DNA from: CAYVFC01 sp964450715
GTDB lineage: Bacteria > Myxococcota_A > Polyangia > Polyangiales > JAFGIB01
Direction: 5' to 3'
DNA: 64,000 nucleotides
Assembly (NCBI GenBank): GCA_964450715.1
Contig: CAYVFC010000012.1
Coordinates: 28,581-92,580, forward strand
This document shows positions 48,701 through 56,795 of this stretch, piece after piece. Both the position numbers and the translations under genes were made by a program. The stretch's first letter is position 1. The number at the start of each line of letters is the position of its first letter. Under the pieces are notes generated by a model, which had not been told where the DNA came from, ran no database searches, and was given only the letters and a program-made list of their open reading frames with translations.

Positions 48701-51700
48701 GCGCCCGGGCTTTCTTGCCCGTCTTGCGCCCCTCGTTCTCGGCCAGGGACTGTAGGCAATCCACGTAACGCTGCAGCTCACCCCTGGCCTGAGACGACGC
48801 CAGCGCACCGCGATGCAGGTTCTCCGACTCCGGCGCCAGCTCCAGCGCCCGGATGCGCGCGTCGAGCGCCTCGGCCTCGCAACCCGGCGTGCCCTCCAAT
48901 GCATCCGCCCGGGCCCCCAGCAGCGCCGCTTTCTGCGCCGGCTCCGCCGCCTCCTCCAGCCGCGCGTCCAGCAGGCGCAGCATCAGCTCGTTCTCGTCGC
49001 GCTCGCGCAGCAGCTGCTGGTAGCGTCGCGCCTCGGCCTCGTCGCCCAGGGCGGCCTCGAAGGCCGACTCCAACAGCTCCTCGGCCTGGTCGTCGTTGCC
49101 CCGCTCGCGCGCCACCCGGGATAGCTCGTAGAAAGCCTCGCTCGGCCCCACCGCGTCGCCCTCGGCCGGCGGCTTCTGCCGGAAGAGCAGCAGCAGCGCC
49201 CGGTAGGAGCGCTCGGCCCGCTCCAGCTCGCCCTGTTCGCGAGCCAGCTCGCCCTGCATGCCGAGCGCGCCGACGTGCTGGTGATCCATCTTGACGGCAG
49301 TATCCAGCTGCTCGAACGCGCCTTTCACATCGCCCTCATCCCTGCGCACGCGGGCCAGCCGGAAGTGCAGCTCGCCCCGTTCGCGCGAGCGCTTGCGTCC
49401 GAACCCCTTGATCAGGCCCTGCAGCAGCTCGCCCGCTTCCTCCAGCCGCCCGCTGACGCGCAAGCTGTCGGCCAGAAGCGTCGCCAAGGCGATGTCCTTG
49501 GGCGCCAGCTCGTACGCGCGCTGCAGGACGGGAACCGCCCGCTCGGGCTCGTTCAGCCGGCAGCAGTAGACGTCCGCCGCTTCCCGGATGTACTCGAGCT
49601 GCCTGTCCGCCTCGGTCGCTTGCTCGGCGCTGCCGGCCTGTAGCGCGGCCAGCTTCTCCCACAGCTTCTGCTCGCGGTAGATGCCGGCCAGCAAATCGCG
49701 GAGCCTTACCTCGCTGGGATTGTCGCCCAGCACCCGCTCCAGGCTCTCGCGCGCGCTGTCGGGCTTGTTCGCCTTGAGATAGGTCTCGGCCAGCTCAACG
49801 GCGGTGGCGGTGCGGTCCTGCTCGTCTACCGCCGCCAGCCGTCGCTCCAGCCACTCCGCCGCCTGCGAGAAGCTCTCGCGCTCGCTGTACAGGCGCGCCA
49901 GAGCCGCCGGCGCGTCCGGACCGGGGATAACGCGGTAGTGTCTGCAGTAGCTATCTACCGCCTTGTCCGGATCGCAGATCTCGCGTTCGTAGAGGCGCGC
50001 CACCCGCCACCAGAGCTCGGCCGCACGCGCCGTCTCCCCGGCGTTCTCCATGGCCTCGGCCTGCTCCGCGAGGATATTCGCCAGCTCCACCTGCCGGCTC
50101 TTACTCAGCAGGAAGCTCGAAACCGCTTCGATCGAGGGCTGATGCCCGGGTTGCTGCCGGAGGTTGGCCAGCAGACAGCTCAGCGAGCCGATGCGCTCCT
50201 CCAGGCGGGAAAAGATACCGGCCGCCTCCAGCCTCAGCTCCAGCTTGCGCGCGTCGCCCACGTCCAGGGAGAGCTCGTGTTGCTTCATGGCCAGCAGCTC
50301 GGCCAGCCGCTCCTGTTTCTCGTAGAGCAGCGCAAGCTGCTGGACGGCGCGGCGGTCCTCCGGGTCGCGCTCGACCACCTCCCGGTACAGCTCTCCGGCC
50401 CGCCCGGTATCCCCGAGCAGCACGGCCAGCTCGGCCGCCTGGTGCCGCAGCCCCTGCGTGACCTCGGCCGCCAGGGCAAGCCGCGAGGCGTCCGCCAGCA
50501 GATCCAGAGCCCGGCCATGGGCCGAGGCCCCGGTGTGGATCTCCACCAGCCGTTCCACCGCGCGGCGGGCGCAGGAATGCGCGCTCTGCTCGCCGACCGC
50601 CTCGGCTCCCTGCTTCAACAGAGCGACCGCCGCCTCATAAAGCCGCTGCAGGATGGAGGTCTCCAGCTCGACGTCGCCGGCGGCCTGCCGGGCGACATCG
50701 GCCGCTTCGCAGAGCGTATCCAGGTTACGCGCTTCCAGCTCGGCCAGGGCGAGCAGGCTGTCGACCAGCGCCCGGGAGGGGCTGCGCCGCTGCAGATCGG
50801 CCAGCATGCGCAGGGTGGGCGCGTGCCCGCCCTGGGCGGCCACCGCGCGCAACAGCGCCGCCTCGGCCGCATCCGCATCGTTCCGCCGCTCCACGTGCCA
50901 GGTGCCGAGCCGCCGCCAGAGCTCCCGCCCCAGCTCCGGTGGCTGGATGGCCTCGGCTCCCAGCTCCGCGTTCATGGCGCGCGCCAGCGAGTCCCATTCC
51001 GAGGCGGCCGCGATCTGCTCGACGGTCTCCAGCAACGAGGGCACGAGCCGCCCGCAACCTCGCATGCAGACCACCAGGAACCCGGCCGCCCGTTCCCACT
51101 GACCAGAGGAGGCGGCGATACGCACGGCCGGCTCCGCGATCTCGACGCGATCGGGCGCGATGGCTGCCGCGCGGGAGTAGGCATCGAGCGCGCCCTGGGT
51201 GTCCGACAGCTGGTTCTCCAGCACCACGCCTTCCTGGAAACAGAGCTCGGCCGCGCGGGCACTGCCCGGAGTCAGGGCGGCGATGGTATCGCGGTAGGCT
51301 TTTACCACCGATTGCCAGTCGTCGAGCGTCTCGGCCAGCCGCCGGATCTCCTTCTCCGCGCTCCGGTCGTCGGGAACCAGCGCGAAGGCGCGTTTCAAGC
51401 AGGCCAGGGCCTGTGCGGCGTCTTCTCCGCGCTGCTCGTACAGCGCCGCCGCCTGGACCAGGATGGCAGCCTGATCCGCGGGGCTCTCCGCCGTTTGTAT
51501 CCTGTATTCCATAAGCTTCAGGACGTTGGCCCACTCGTCCGTCCGCCGGTAGGCCTCATACAGCGCGGCGGTCGCCGCCGCCCGCGTGCGGTCGTCCTGA
51601 AGCAACGCGCCCAGCCCCTCGCGCGCCTGCTCGTGCCGCGGATCGGCCTGCAGCGTGCGCCGGTAGCACTCGGCCGCCTGCTCGGGTCTATCCAACCGCT

Positions 51701-53510
51701 GGCGGTAGGCGTCTCCCAGCCGCACCTGCAGCTCGGCGAAGCGCGCGGTCTCGCGACCCGCCGCCCCCTCCAGCAGCTCGCCCAGCTCGGGCCAGCGCTC
51801 GGTACGGGCCAGCAGATCGGTCAACGCCGCGATGCTCTCGGCGTCCTCGCCGAAGCTCTGCTGCACCTCACGCCAGACGTCGATGGCGGGCTCCAGATCC
51901 TCGAGCTGGTCCGAGAAGACCGAAGCGATGCGCACCAGATCGCGCCGCCGACGTGCCGCGGGGACCGGGCCGAGCGCGCGCTGGCGGAGAACCTCTATCA
52001 GGGGCAGCCACTGCCCGGACTTCTCGTGCGCCTCGGCCAGCGCGTCGAGCGCCTCCAGGTCCGCACCATCCATGGACAGGCGCTTTTTCCACGCCTCCAC
52101 CGCGCGCTCGGGATTGTCCATTCGGTCCGCGAGACGCGCCAGCTGTCCGAGCACCTCCCGCCTATCGGTGGCCTCCGGCTCCAGCAAGGCCAGCGCCTCC
52201 AGGGCCTCCAGTTGCTCGGAGAGCCTGTCGGTCTTGCCCAGCAGCCCGTTCAGGGCGCGCGCGGACTGCACGGTGAGCCCGGGCTGTAGCTCGGCCCGCA
52301 ATACCCGCTGGTACAGCTCGACCGCTCCCCGCGCGTCCCCGGCCTGTTGCTCGCGGGCAACGGCGGCGTCCCAAACTAGCCGGTTGGCGCGTTCGGCATC
52401 TGCGCAGGCATCTGCCGCGCGGACCAGCGCGTCCGCGTAACCGACGAACTGCCGGGTCTTTTCGGCTAGCAGGCCGAGCAGCTCCTGCACCTCCCCGGTG
52501 GGCTCCAGGACCATCAGCTCGGCCTGGTGCTCGAAAGCCCGCTCGTGGTTCTTGGCGGTCGTATGCCGCTCGACCAGCTCGCCGAGCGCGGCCTTGCGCT
52601 CGTCGTCGCGCGCGTAGTCCAGGCTCGACTCCAGCACGCGGATCACCTCTTTGGCTTTCTTCTCCTTCTCGAAACGCTGCTTGAGCAGGCCCAGCGCCTC
52701 CCGCCTGGCCCCGGCGTCGGCCCCGTTCGCCGCCAGGATCTTCTCTAGCAGACGGTAGGCCTTGGCGTGCTTGGCCTCCCGTTCCAGGACGACGCGTATC
52801 TCCGCCATGGCCGCGGGCGCATCCCCCAGCTTCTCGAACAGGCTCTCGGCCATGCGCATCCGCGCTTCGCCGGCTTGCTCGGGCGGAACGCGATCGATGC
52901 GCCCGCGCCAGAAATCGACCAGCGCGTCCCAGCGTTGCTGCCGTTCCAACAGCCTCTCCAGCGAGGAAGCCAGGGCGGTGTTGGAGGAATCCAGCGAGTA
53001 TAGTTGCGTCAAATAGCCGATGGCGCGTTCGGGCTGCGCCGCGAAGTCCTTCGCCACCTGAGCGGCCTCGTCCAGCAGCTCCTTGCGCCGCGCGTCGTCG
53101 GGAGCGCTTGCGATCACCTCGTCATAGAAGCCGAGTAGCTCGTCCCACTTCTCCGCCGAGGTCAACGCCACGGTCAGGCGCTGAAAAGCCCAGCTCGCTT
53201 CCGTGTCCAGCTCCAGCACCCGTTTGAGCATCCCGGGCAGATCGGCGCTGTCGTCGCCGAACCAGGTCTCGTGGAAACGCACCGCGCGCCGGCCCACCTC
53301 CGAGGCCAGCTCTGGCGATATACCTCCGGCCAGCACCGCCCGGTAGGCCTTGTCCACGTCATCCGGCCGCTGGATCTTTTCGGCCAGCTCCTCGGCGCGT
53401 TCCCAGTTGTCGGCTTCGTCGGGCGTATCCCGAGCTGCTTTCAGAGCTGTGGCGAGATCCTTTACGGCTTCTTTGTCGGGCCTGGGGGGCCTTTCGGACC
53501 TTTTAGCCAT
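45723..53510 (-). CDS. Giant tetratricopeptide-repeat protein
   Basis: 2595 residues composed almost wholly of tetratricopeptide-like helical repeats, seen as recurring A-x3-Y/L...L-x2-P-x4 units (LEALDALAEAHEKSGQWLPL; YKVIPGP-type stretches; RALELAPESENLH). No signal peptide or membrane segment, so cytoplasmic. There is no obvious catalytic domain. I chose the ATG at 53510 (MAKRSERPPRPDKE, GGAG 8 nt upstream) over one 15 codons earlier. Such giant TPR proteins are characteristic of Myxococcota and probably scaffold protein complexes. The gene is divergent from a SctQ-like gene, 168 nt away, and a role in a secretion- or motility-related assembly is a possibility. The 3' end abuts an inverted repeat. 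Confidence 0.88.
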   Translation of the reverse strand: MAKRSERPPRPDKEAVKDLATALKAARDTPDEADNWERAEELAEKIQRPDDVDKAYRAVLAGGISPELASEVGRRAVRFHETWFGDDSADLPGMLKRVLELDTEASWAFQRLTVALTSAEKWDELLGFYDEVIASAPDDARRKELLDEAAQVAKDFAAQPERAIGYLTQLYSLDSSNTALASSLERLLERQQRWDALVDFWRGRIDRVPPEQAGEARMRMAESLFEKLGDAPAAMAEIRVVLEREAKHAKAYRLLEKILAANGADAGARREALGLLKQRFEKEKKAKEVIRVLESSLDYARDDERKAALGELVERHTTAKNHERAFEHQAELMVLEPTGEVQELLGLLAEKTRQFVGYADALVRAADACADAERANRLVWDAAVAREQQAGDARGAVELYQRVLRAELQPGLTVQSARALNGLLGKTDRLSEQLEALEALALLEPEATDRREVLGQLARLADRMDNPERAVEAWKKRLSMDGADLEALDALAEAHEKSGQWLPLIEVLRQRALGPVPAARRRRDLVRIASVFSDQLEDLEPAIDVWREVQQSFGEDAESIAALTDLLARTERWPELGELLEGAAGRETARFAELQVRLGDAYRQRLDRPEQAAECYRRTLQADPRHEQAREGLGALLQDDRTRAAATAALYEAYRRTDEWANVLKLMEYRIQTAESPADQAAILVQAAALYEQRGEDAAQALACLKRAFALVPDDRSAEKEIRRLAETLDDWQSVVKAYRDTIAALTPGSARAAELCFQEGVVLENQLSDTQGALDAYSRAAAIAPDRVEIAEPAVRIAASSGQWERAAGFLVVCMRGCGRLVPSLLETVEQIAAASEWDSLARAMNAELGAEAIQPPELGRELWRRLGTWHVERRNDADAAEAALLRAVAAQGGHAPTLRMLADLQRRSPSRALVDSLLALAELEARNLDTLCEAADVARQAAGDVELETSILQRLYEAAVALLKQGAEAVGEQSAHSCARRAVERLVEIHTGASAHGRALDLLADASRLALAAEVTQGLRHQAAELAVLLGDTGRAGELYREVVERDPEDRRAVQQLALLYEKQERLAELLAMKQHELSLDVGDARKLELRLEAAGIFSRLEERIGSLSCLLANLRQQPGHQPSIEAVSSFLLSKSRQVELANILAEQAEAMENAGETARAAELWWRVARLYEREICDPDKAVDSYCRHYRVIPGPDAPAALARLYSERESFSQAAEWLERRLAAVDEQDRTATAVELAETYLKANKPDSARESLERVLGDNPSEVRLRDLLAGIYREQKLWEKLAALQAGSAEQATEADRQLEYIREAADVYCCRLNEPERAVPVLQRAYELAPKDIALATLLADSLRVSGRLEEAGELLQGLIKGFGRKRSRERGELHFRLARVRRDEGDVKGAFEQLDTAVKMDHQHVGALGMQGELAREQGELERAERSYRALLLLFRQKPPAEGDAVGPSEAFYELSRVARERGNDDQAEELLESAFEAALGDEAEARRYQQLLRERDENELMLRLLDARLEEAAEPAQKAALLGARADALEGTPGCEAEALDARIRALELAPESENLHRGALASSQARGELQRYVDCLQSLAENEGRKTGKKARALAARLTLRLGEVVEKELGDLEQAAEIYGQVESSGELVEQAWLLLARIAGQRGDRQEQRRVLSALAELPPERVVPEARDQALFTLAEIDLADDATLDQGIEWLSRAMKSEPDLARTKGVLVQAVERTPAHAPLLALYQKVARQSGDKPMLLDYLARRSRLGDTTIEEMREGAQVAFDLGQPEQAEPLLDRALEIGRETEGGLAAHGWLFEALSECRERAGDVEGAMAVLQQAAESTPEEQAVAFTRRQARLAAGPGGDPEMAAAAYARLLARDPSDRNCWEPLLAIYRDLGDRERFEQLVVDTLEVLLEAEQRSELRMQHAAFLIEVVRAERDAVEVLQALLADDPDHLEGGRVLIGIYERQGMDEELADLLFRQFDRARDQRDAEAVVELGLRIGGLLEGNRPQDAVDTYRSALEFAPESRLLLQALMRALGDEADTRDRGEVQQRILATETGPTVEPMALELFELWRSIEDDEMAQQTLELGYRLYPEGQQLRYRLEGWYAEREQWPLFAEFMVAEASRAESVTEAVARFKNAASIYREQLGDTMRSAEALRMALELVPDDLTLLGELARNLAAAGEHRQAIDDVSSLLERNPQPDRTRIDLLRVRADLYLTVQEPASAVGDLEEAYDIAGDEVSGKLVDALFAARERGAAESDAGAERAASFRLVELLIESGDRAGARDVLAGWIERNQTDAEALGRLRDMDIEDERWPDVAQTCELLIEVAEGDDLAQAARMLARACEKAGQPEAARAGLEKVARALPDDQGVRDALRHIYEQTGANRELAAILQKDANATEDEARQLELLRRAAELLLEAGDAEAALAPLGQAQALPSADASVTAVLVDAYIKLERLDEASNILDKAIEGFKRKRSPELAMLQHRMARLAAVTGGPRMQLDWLSQAMETDRKSGEIASELVEIAMQLGEYDPAMKALRIITMMEDPHPMTRAVAFLRQAQIAHLTNDTRRAQHWARKAKQLDPDLAEADTFLKEIGAS

Positions 53511-53678
53511 CTCGGCATCTCCGTGTTCTGTTGCGGTCGGGTACGACCTGTACACAGGCCCTGCCGGCCGTCTGGAGTCGAAAAAAAATATTACAACAAT
53601 TCCGTAATGTTATTCAATGGTCGTAAAAAGATCGCGGCGGATGCCGATATTCGTGGTTTTGTGACAAGCTACCGCCCC

Positions 53679-54824
53679 ATGTTCGGGCCTTTTCCCTTCG
53701 GCCGGCTGCCCCGGATCAGCCGGCGTGACGCGGCTCTGCTGAGCCGGTGCGCGCACCGGCTCCACCGCCTGCAGGTGAACCGGGCGCGCGGCGAGGCACA
53801 ACGGTTGATGGTTACGACCGTCGCGGCCGAACCTCTCCCTTGGCGCGTCTGCCCGGCGCTGGAGGCGAAAGAGCTGCTGTGCGATCCCGTGGTAGCGGCC
53901 GTTCTGGAAGACGGCGGCGACAGCTGCTGCAGGCTGGCGCTGGACGTCGCTCCTCAGATGGCCGCGGCCGCCGTCGACCGAGCGCTGGGTGGCGACGGCG
54001 AGCAGGCCTTCGCGCGGGGGCTCTTCGCTCCGGACGAGCTATCGCGGGGCGTACTGGCCTATATCGTAGCCCGGCTGCTGCACGTCTCGACGGAGCACTG
54101 GCGCCTGAGGGAAGTGGTCACGCGGGCGGACGCGCTGCTGGCGCTACTAGGTCCCGGGCCCTTCGGGATATGGCCGATTCAGGTACGTATCGGCCCCCAT
54201 AGAGGCACGGCTCGACTCTGGATGGACGAGCGGACCGCCGCCGCGGTCGACGCGCCGAAGCGCGTGGTGCTCTCAGCCGCGCTGCTCGGAGTCGAGCTGG
54301 AGCTGGTCGCCGTGGCCGGTAGCGCCGACATGACTATAGCCGAGGTCGAATCCCTACGACGCTCGGACGTATTGCTGCTGGACCGCTGCAGCCTGGTGCG
54401 CGAGGATGGCGCCTGGTCCGGCGAGGTGCAGGTCTACATCGAAGGCGGCCGCAGGACCCGTTGGTCCTGCACGGTGCAGGAACGAGCGCTGCGGATCGAA
54501 TCGATGGACTCGAGCCAGGAGCAACCGGTGACAGAAGGAAAGACACGCATAGAGGTGAACGCGGACGAGGTGATGAAGTTGGCGGGAGACGCGCCTATCG
54601 AGGTGGCCGTCGAGCTGGCGCGCTTCAAGCTACCGCTCGAGCGGCTGGCCGGGCTAGCAAAGGGGGAGGTTCTGCTCACGGGCCGACCTCTGGGTGAGAG
54701 CGTCTCGGTGCGAGCCGCGGGGCGGACTATCGCCACCGGCGAGCTGGTGGATGTGGACGGCGAGGTAGGGGTACGCGTCCTTGGGTTAGGGGACGTTGTT
54801 GGGTTAGGGGACGTTGTTGAGTAA
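53679..54824 (+). CDS. SctQ/FliN-like SpoA-domain protein with repeat-derived C-terminus
   Basis: 381 residues from the ATG at 53679 (MFGPFPFGRLPRISRRDAAL). An upstream ATG at 53607 would add 24 codons, but those use A/T-ending codons unlike this gene. The C-terminal SpoA domain (about 295-368) reads IEVAVELARFKLPLERLAGL and GESVSVRAAGRTIATGELVD, ending VGVRVL, as in FliN/YscQ C-ring proteins of flagella and type III secretion systems. The middle (LLGPGPFGIWPIQVRIGP) is like the N-terminal region of SctQ. No other type III or flagellar gene is in the window. The last 13 residues (GLGDVVGLGDVVE) are encoded by an intergenic repeat element. Confidence 0.78.
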   Translation: MFGPFPFGRLPRISRRDAALLSRCAHRLHRLQVNRARGEAQRLMVTTVAAEPLPWRVCPALEAKELLCDPVVAAVLEDGGDSCCRLALDVAPQMAAAAVDRALGGDGEQAFARGLFAPDELSRGVLAYIVARLLHVSTEHWRLREVVTRADALLALLGPGPFGIWPIQVRIGPHRGTARLWMDERTAAAVDAPKRVVLSAALLGVELELVAVAGSADMTIAEVESLRRSDVLLLDRCSLVREDGAWSGEVQVYIEGGRRTRWSCTVQERALRIESMDSSQEQPVTEGKTRIEVNADEVMKLAGDAPIEVAVELARFKLPLERLAGLAKGEVLLTGRPLGESVSVRAAGRTIATGELVDVDGEVGVRVLGLGDVVGLGDVVE

Positions 54825-54833
54825 TTAAGTTAT
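54783..54833 (+). repeat. 18-bp tandem head units of the GGGGACGTTGTTG element
   Basis: GGGTTAGGGGACGTTGTT occurs twice in tandem (54783-54800 and 54801-54818) and runs on into GAGTAATTAAGTTATTCG. Both units lie in frame with the SctQ-like gene, encode GLGDVV twice, and provide its TAA stop at 54822-54824. Confidence 0.9.
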
Positions 54834-55249
54834 TCGCCATCGACGGCTGGATTAGGGGACGTTGTTGAGTAATTAAATTATTCGCCATCGACGGCTGTTG
54901 AACAGCGGTCGAGTCGCTACCTCCGCCCCGAACGTCGGCCGAATAACTTAATTACTCAACAACGTCCCCTTGCTGTCCAACGTCCCCTTGCTGTCTCAAC
55001 AACGTCCCCTTGCTGTCTTCGCCATCGACGGCTGTCCGGACTTTGACACTTCGAAATTGGAATCCTTTTAATTTCGGGCACTTGCGTCCCCCTCTGGAGT
55101 TGATGCCACTACATTTTCTTCGTCTTCCTCGATGCAAAGCAGCTTAGGATTAGGGGACGTTGTTGAGTAATTAAGTTATTCGCCATCGACGGCTGTTGAA
55201 CAGCGGTCGAGTCGCTACCTCCGCCCCGAACGTCGGCCGAATAACTTAA
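54825..55249. other. Repeat-dense intergenic region
   Basis: 425 bases made largely of copies and fragments of the 126-nt palindromic element, with extra tail fragments (CAACGTCCCCTTGCTGT at 54978-55015). Between the two full elements lies about 130 nt of unique AT-richer DNA (55020-55148) with no recognisable gene. A short minus-strand frame at 54952-55137 ends in the same GDVVE codons and is not called. Confidence 0.6.
54851..54976. repeat. 126-nt palindromic element, copy 1
   Basis: It starts ATTAGGGGACGTTGTTGAGT and ends CAACGTCCCCTTGCTGT. The outer arms are inverted copies of each other over about 30 bp, with one mismatch in this copy (AAATTA against TAACTT). It is identical by eye to copy 2 at 55149-55274 except for that base. 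Confidence 0.9.
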
Positions 55250-55274
55250 TTACTCAACAACGTCCCCTTGCTGT
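55149..55274. repeat. 126-nt palindromic element, copy 2
   Basis: The left arm (55153-55182, starting GGGGACGTTGTTGAGTAATT) and the right arm (55238-55267) are perfect 30-bp inverted repeats around a 55-nt spacer. The right arm contains the stop codon and last codons of the PDZ lipoprotein gene on the minus strand. Confidence 0.92.
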
Positions 55275-55882
55275 CTGCCCGGGGCGCCGCTCGGCGCGGA
55301 CCCCTGCGCTATCTCGTACCGGACCTCGTAAACCCGGCCCGTGCGCAGCAGCAGAACCCTCAACTCCCGCGCGGTGTAGAGGCTATCCCAGACGCTCTTG
55401 AAGCTCTCCGGTCTCTCGATCGAGCGGCCGTTCACGCGCAATATGGTGTCGCCCTTGCCGACCCCACAGCCGGCGAAGCGCTCGTCGCCGGGGAAGAACT
55501 CAAGCAACCTCCAGCCCGCGAAGCGGCCCTGCACCGTCAGCGGTCTGGTATCCACCTGCTGCAAGAAGCGAGCGATCCCGCGATCCAGCATGGCGACCAT
55601 GGCCTCCCGAGGCACCGTCCCCGCCCGCACGATCTCAGCTTCGCCCTCGTTCGCGCCCTTGCCCTCCTCGACCGTCGGCCCGGCATCGACGTCGGCCTGC
55701 TCCGGTTCCTCGGCCTGCCGGGCCGGCGGCTCCGGGTTCGTCGGGGCCGGCTCGCTCGCGGCCGGCGCCTGAATGGGCTCGACCGCGCTCGGCTCCCCCG
55801 AGATCGAGGGCGGGGCGCCGGCTGCGCCGCCGCCGCAACCGGCAAACAAGAGCGAGCAACAGGATGCTAGGACTCGGAGCAT
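55250..55882 (-). CDS. PDZ-domain (GspC-like) lipoprotein with repeat-derived C-terminus
   Basis: 210 residues. The signal peptide (MLRVLASCCSLLFAGC) ends in a lipobox near Cys16. A long Pro/Glu/Ala-rich linker follows (about 20-90). The C-terminal domain (about 100-195) reads RFLQQVDTRPLTVQGRFAGW, FAGCGVGKGDTILRVNGRSI and VWDSLYTARELRVLLLRTGR, a PDZ-like fold resembling the C-terminal part of type II secretion GspC. No other gsp gene is present. The final codons QGDVVE and the stop come from the right arm of the palindromic element. The ATG at 55882 precedes a classical lipoprotein signal. Confidence 0.78.
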   Translation of the reverse strand: MLRVLASCCSLLFAGCGGGAAGAPPSISGEPSAVEPIQAPAASEPAPTNPEPPARQAEEPEQADVDAGPTVEEGKGANEGEAEIVRAGTVPREAMVAMLDRGIARFLQQVDTRPLTVQGRFAGWRLLEFFPGDERFAGCGVGKGDTILRVNGRSIERPESFKSVWDSLYTARELRVLLLRTGRVYEVRYEIAQGSAPSGAPGRQQGDVVE

Positions 55883-56010
55883 GGTCTCTCCATTCCTGCC
55901 GAAAATCGGGTAGGGCGACCCCCATCCGAGGACACCGGATCGCTTCCTTCATCGTACCGCGGCCCTACTAGAATTCGAAAAAAGCGGGGGCAGCGCCCTC
56001 TACCGGCCCC

Positions 56011-56700
56011 TTATAGGAGGCCGTCCGAGGCGAGGACGGCCCGCGCCGCCGCGGCAATGTCCTCGGCCACCTCGTCGAACGACCGCGCCGCTTGCACGTG
56101 CGCGATGCGCTCTCCGACGAAGTGCTTTTCGATATCGCGGTAGAAGGCACTCAGCTTTCGCTGCAGCGGGTAGCTCTCGTAGATCTCGCTGGCCTCCCTG
56201 AGCCGCCGGCGCTCGGCCGCCGTGTCGGCCGAGACGTCGAGCACGAGCGTTAGATCAGGCCGCCGGGCGAACCGGTTTGTCTCGATTATCCAGCTCAGCG
56301 TTTCGGGCGAAGCGTTACCGGTACACGACTGGTAGGCGAGCGTGGAGTGGTAGTAGCGGTCGCAGACCACGGTGACGCCGGCGGACAGCTGCGGTAACAC
56401 CTCGGCTTGCAGGTGATCGAGACGGTCAGCGGCGAACAACAGGGCCATGGTGCTCCAAGCCGGAGGCCGGGGCGCTTTCGGATCGGGCACGACCAGCCGG
56501 CCGGAGAGCACCTGACGCAGCAGCATACCGACCGGCCCTTTGCTCGGTTCCCCGGTCACGTGAATCCGCAGGCCCGTTTCTCTCAGGGTTTCGGCCAGGC
56601 GGAGGCACTGGGTAGTCGTGCCCGCGCCATCGATACCCTCCAGGACAATTAACCGCCCTTCTCGCCTCCCGGGCGGCGTTCTCTTGAGGCCGCGATCCAT
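56011..56700 (-). CDS. tmk: dTMP kinase (thymidylate kinase) with variant P-loop
   Basis: 229 residues. It phosphorylates dTMP to dTDP for DNA synthesis. LIVLEGIDGAGTTTQCLRLA is the nucleotide loop; Thr replaces the usual Walker A lysine (GAGKTT). The DR-Y motif is CDRYYHSTLAYQ, and TGEPSKGPVGMLLRQ and the lid region with RRRLREASEIYES are as in the family. The ATG at 56700 is close to a GAGG, so a GTG at 56715 (five codons earlier) is an alternative start. It lies between a FecR gene and a PDZ lipoprotein gene on the same strand. Confidence 0.9.
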   Translation of the reverse strand: MDRGLKRTPPGRREGRLIVLEGIDGAGTTTQCLRLAETLRETGLRIHVTGEPSKGPVGMLLRQVLSGRLVVPDPKAPRPPAWSTMALLFAADRLDHLQAEVLPQLSAGVTVVCDRYYHSTLAYQSCTGNASPETLSWIIETNRFARRPDLTLVLDVSADTAAERRRLREASEIYESYPLQRKLSAFYRDIEKHFVGERIAHVQAARSFDEVAEDIAAAARAVLASDGLL

Positions 56701-56795
56701 ACCTCTACATATCACGCCCTACCCGCGTGGGTCACCGGCGGGCCGGGCGAAGGCCCGGCCACGATGGCTGCCGTTCTCGCTCGGCTTCAACGCGC

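Noticed and set aside
49938..52289. 783-codon plus-strand frame over the giant TPR gene
   Set aside because: It is antisense to the TPR repeats, Gln/Leu/Arg-rich, and has no domain.
54952..55137. 61-codon minus-strand frame ending GQQGDVVE
   Set aside because: It consists largely of repeat-element DNA and unique AT-rich sequence, and has no recognisable domain; the ending is just another copy of the element.
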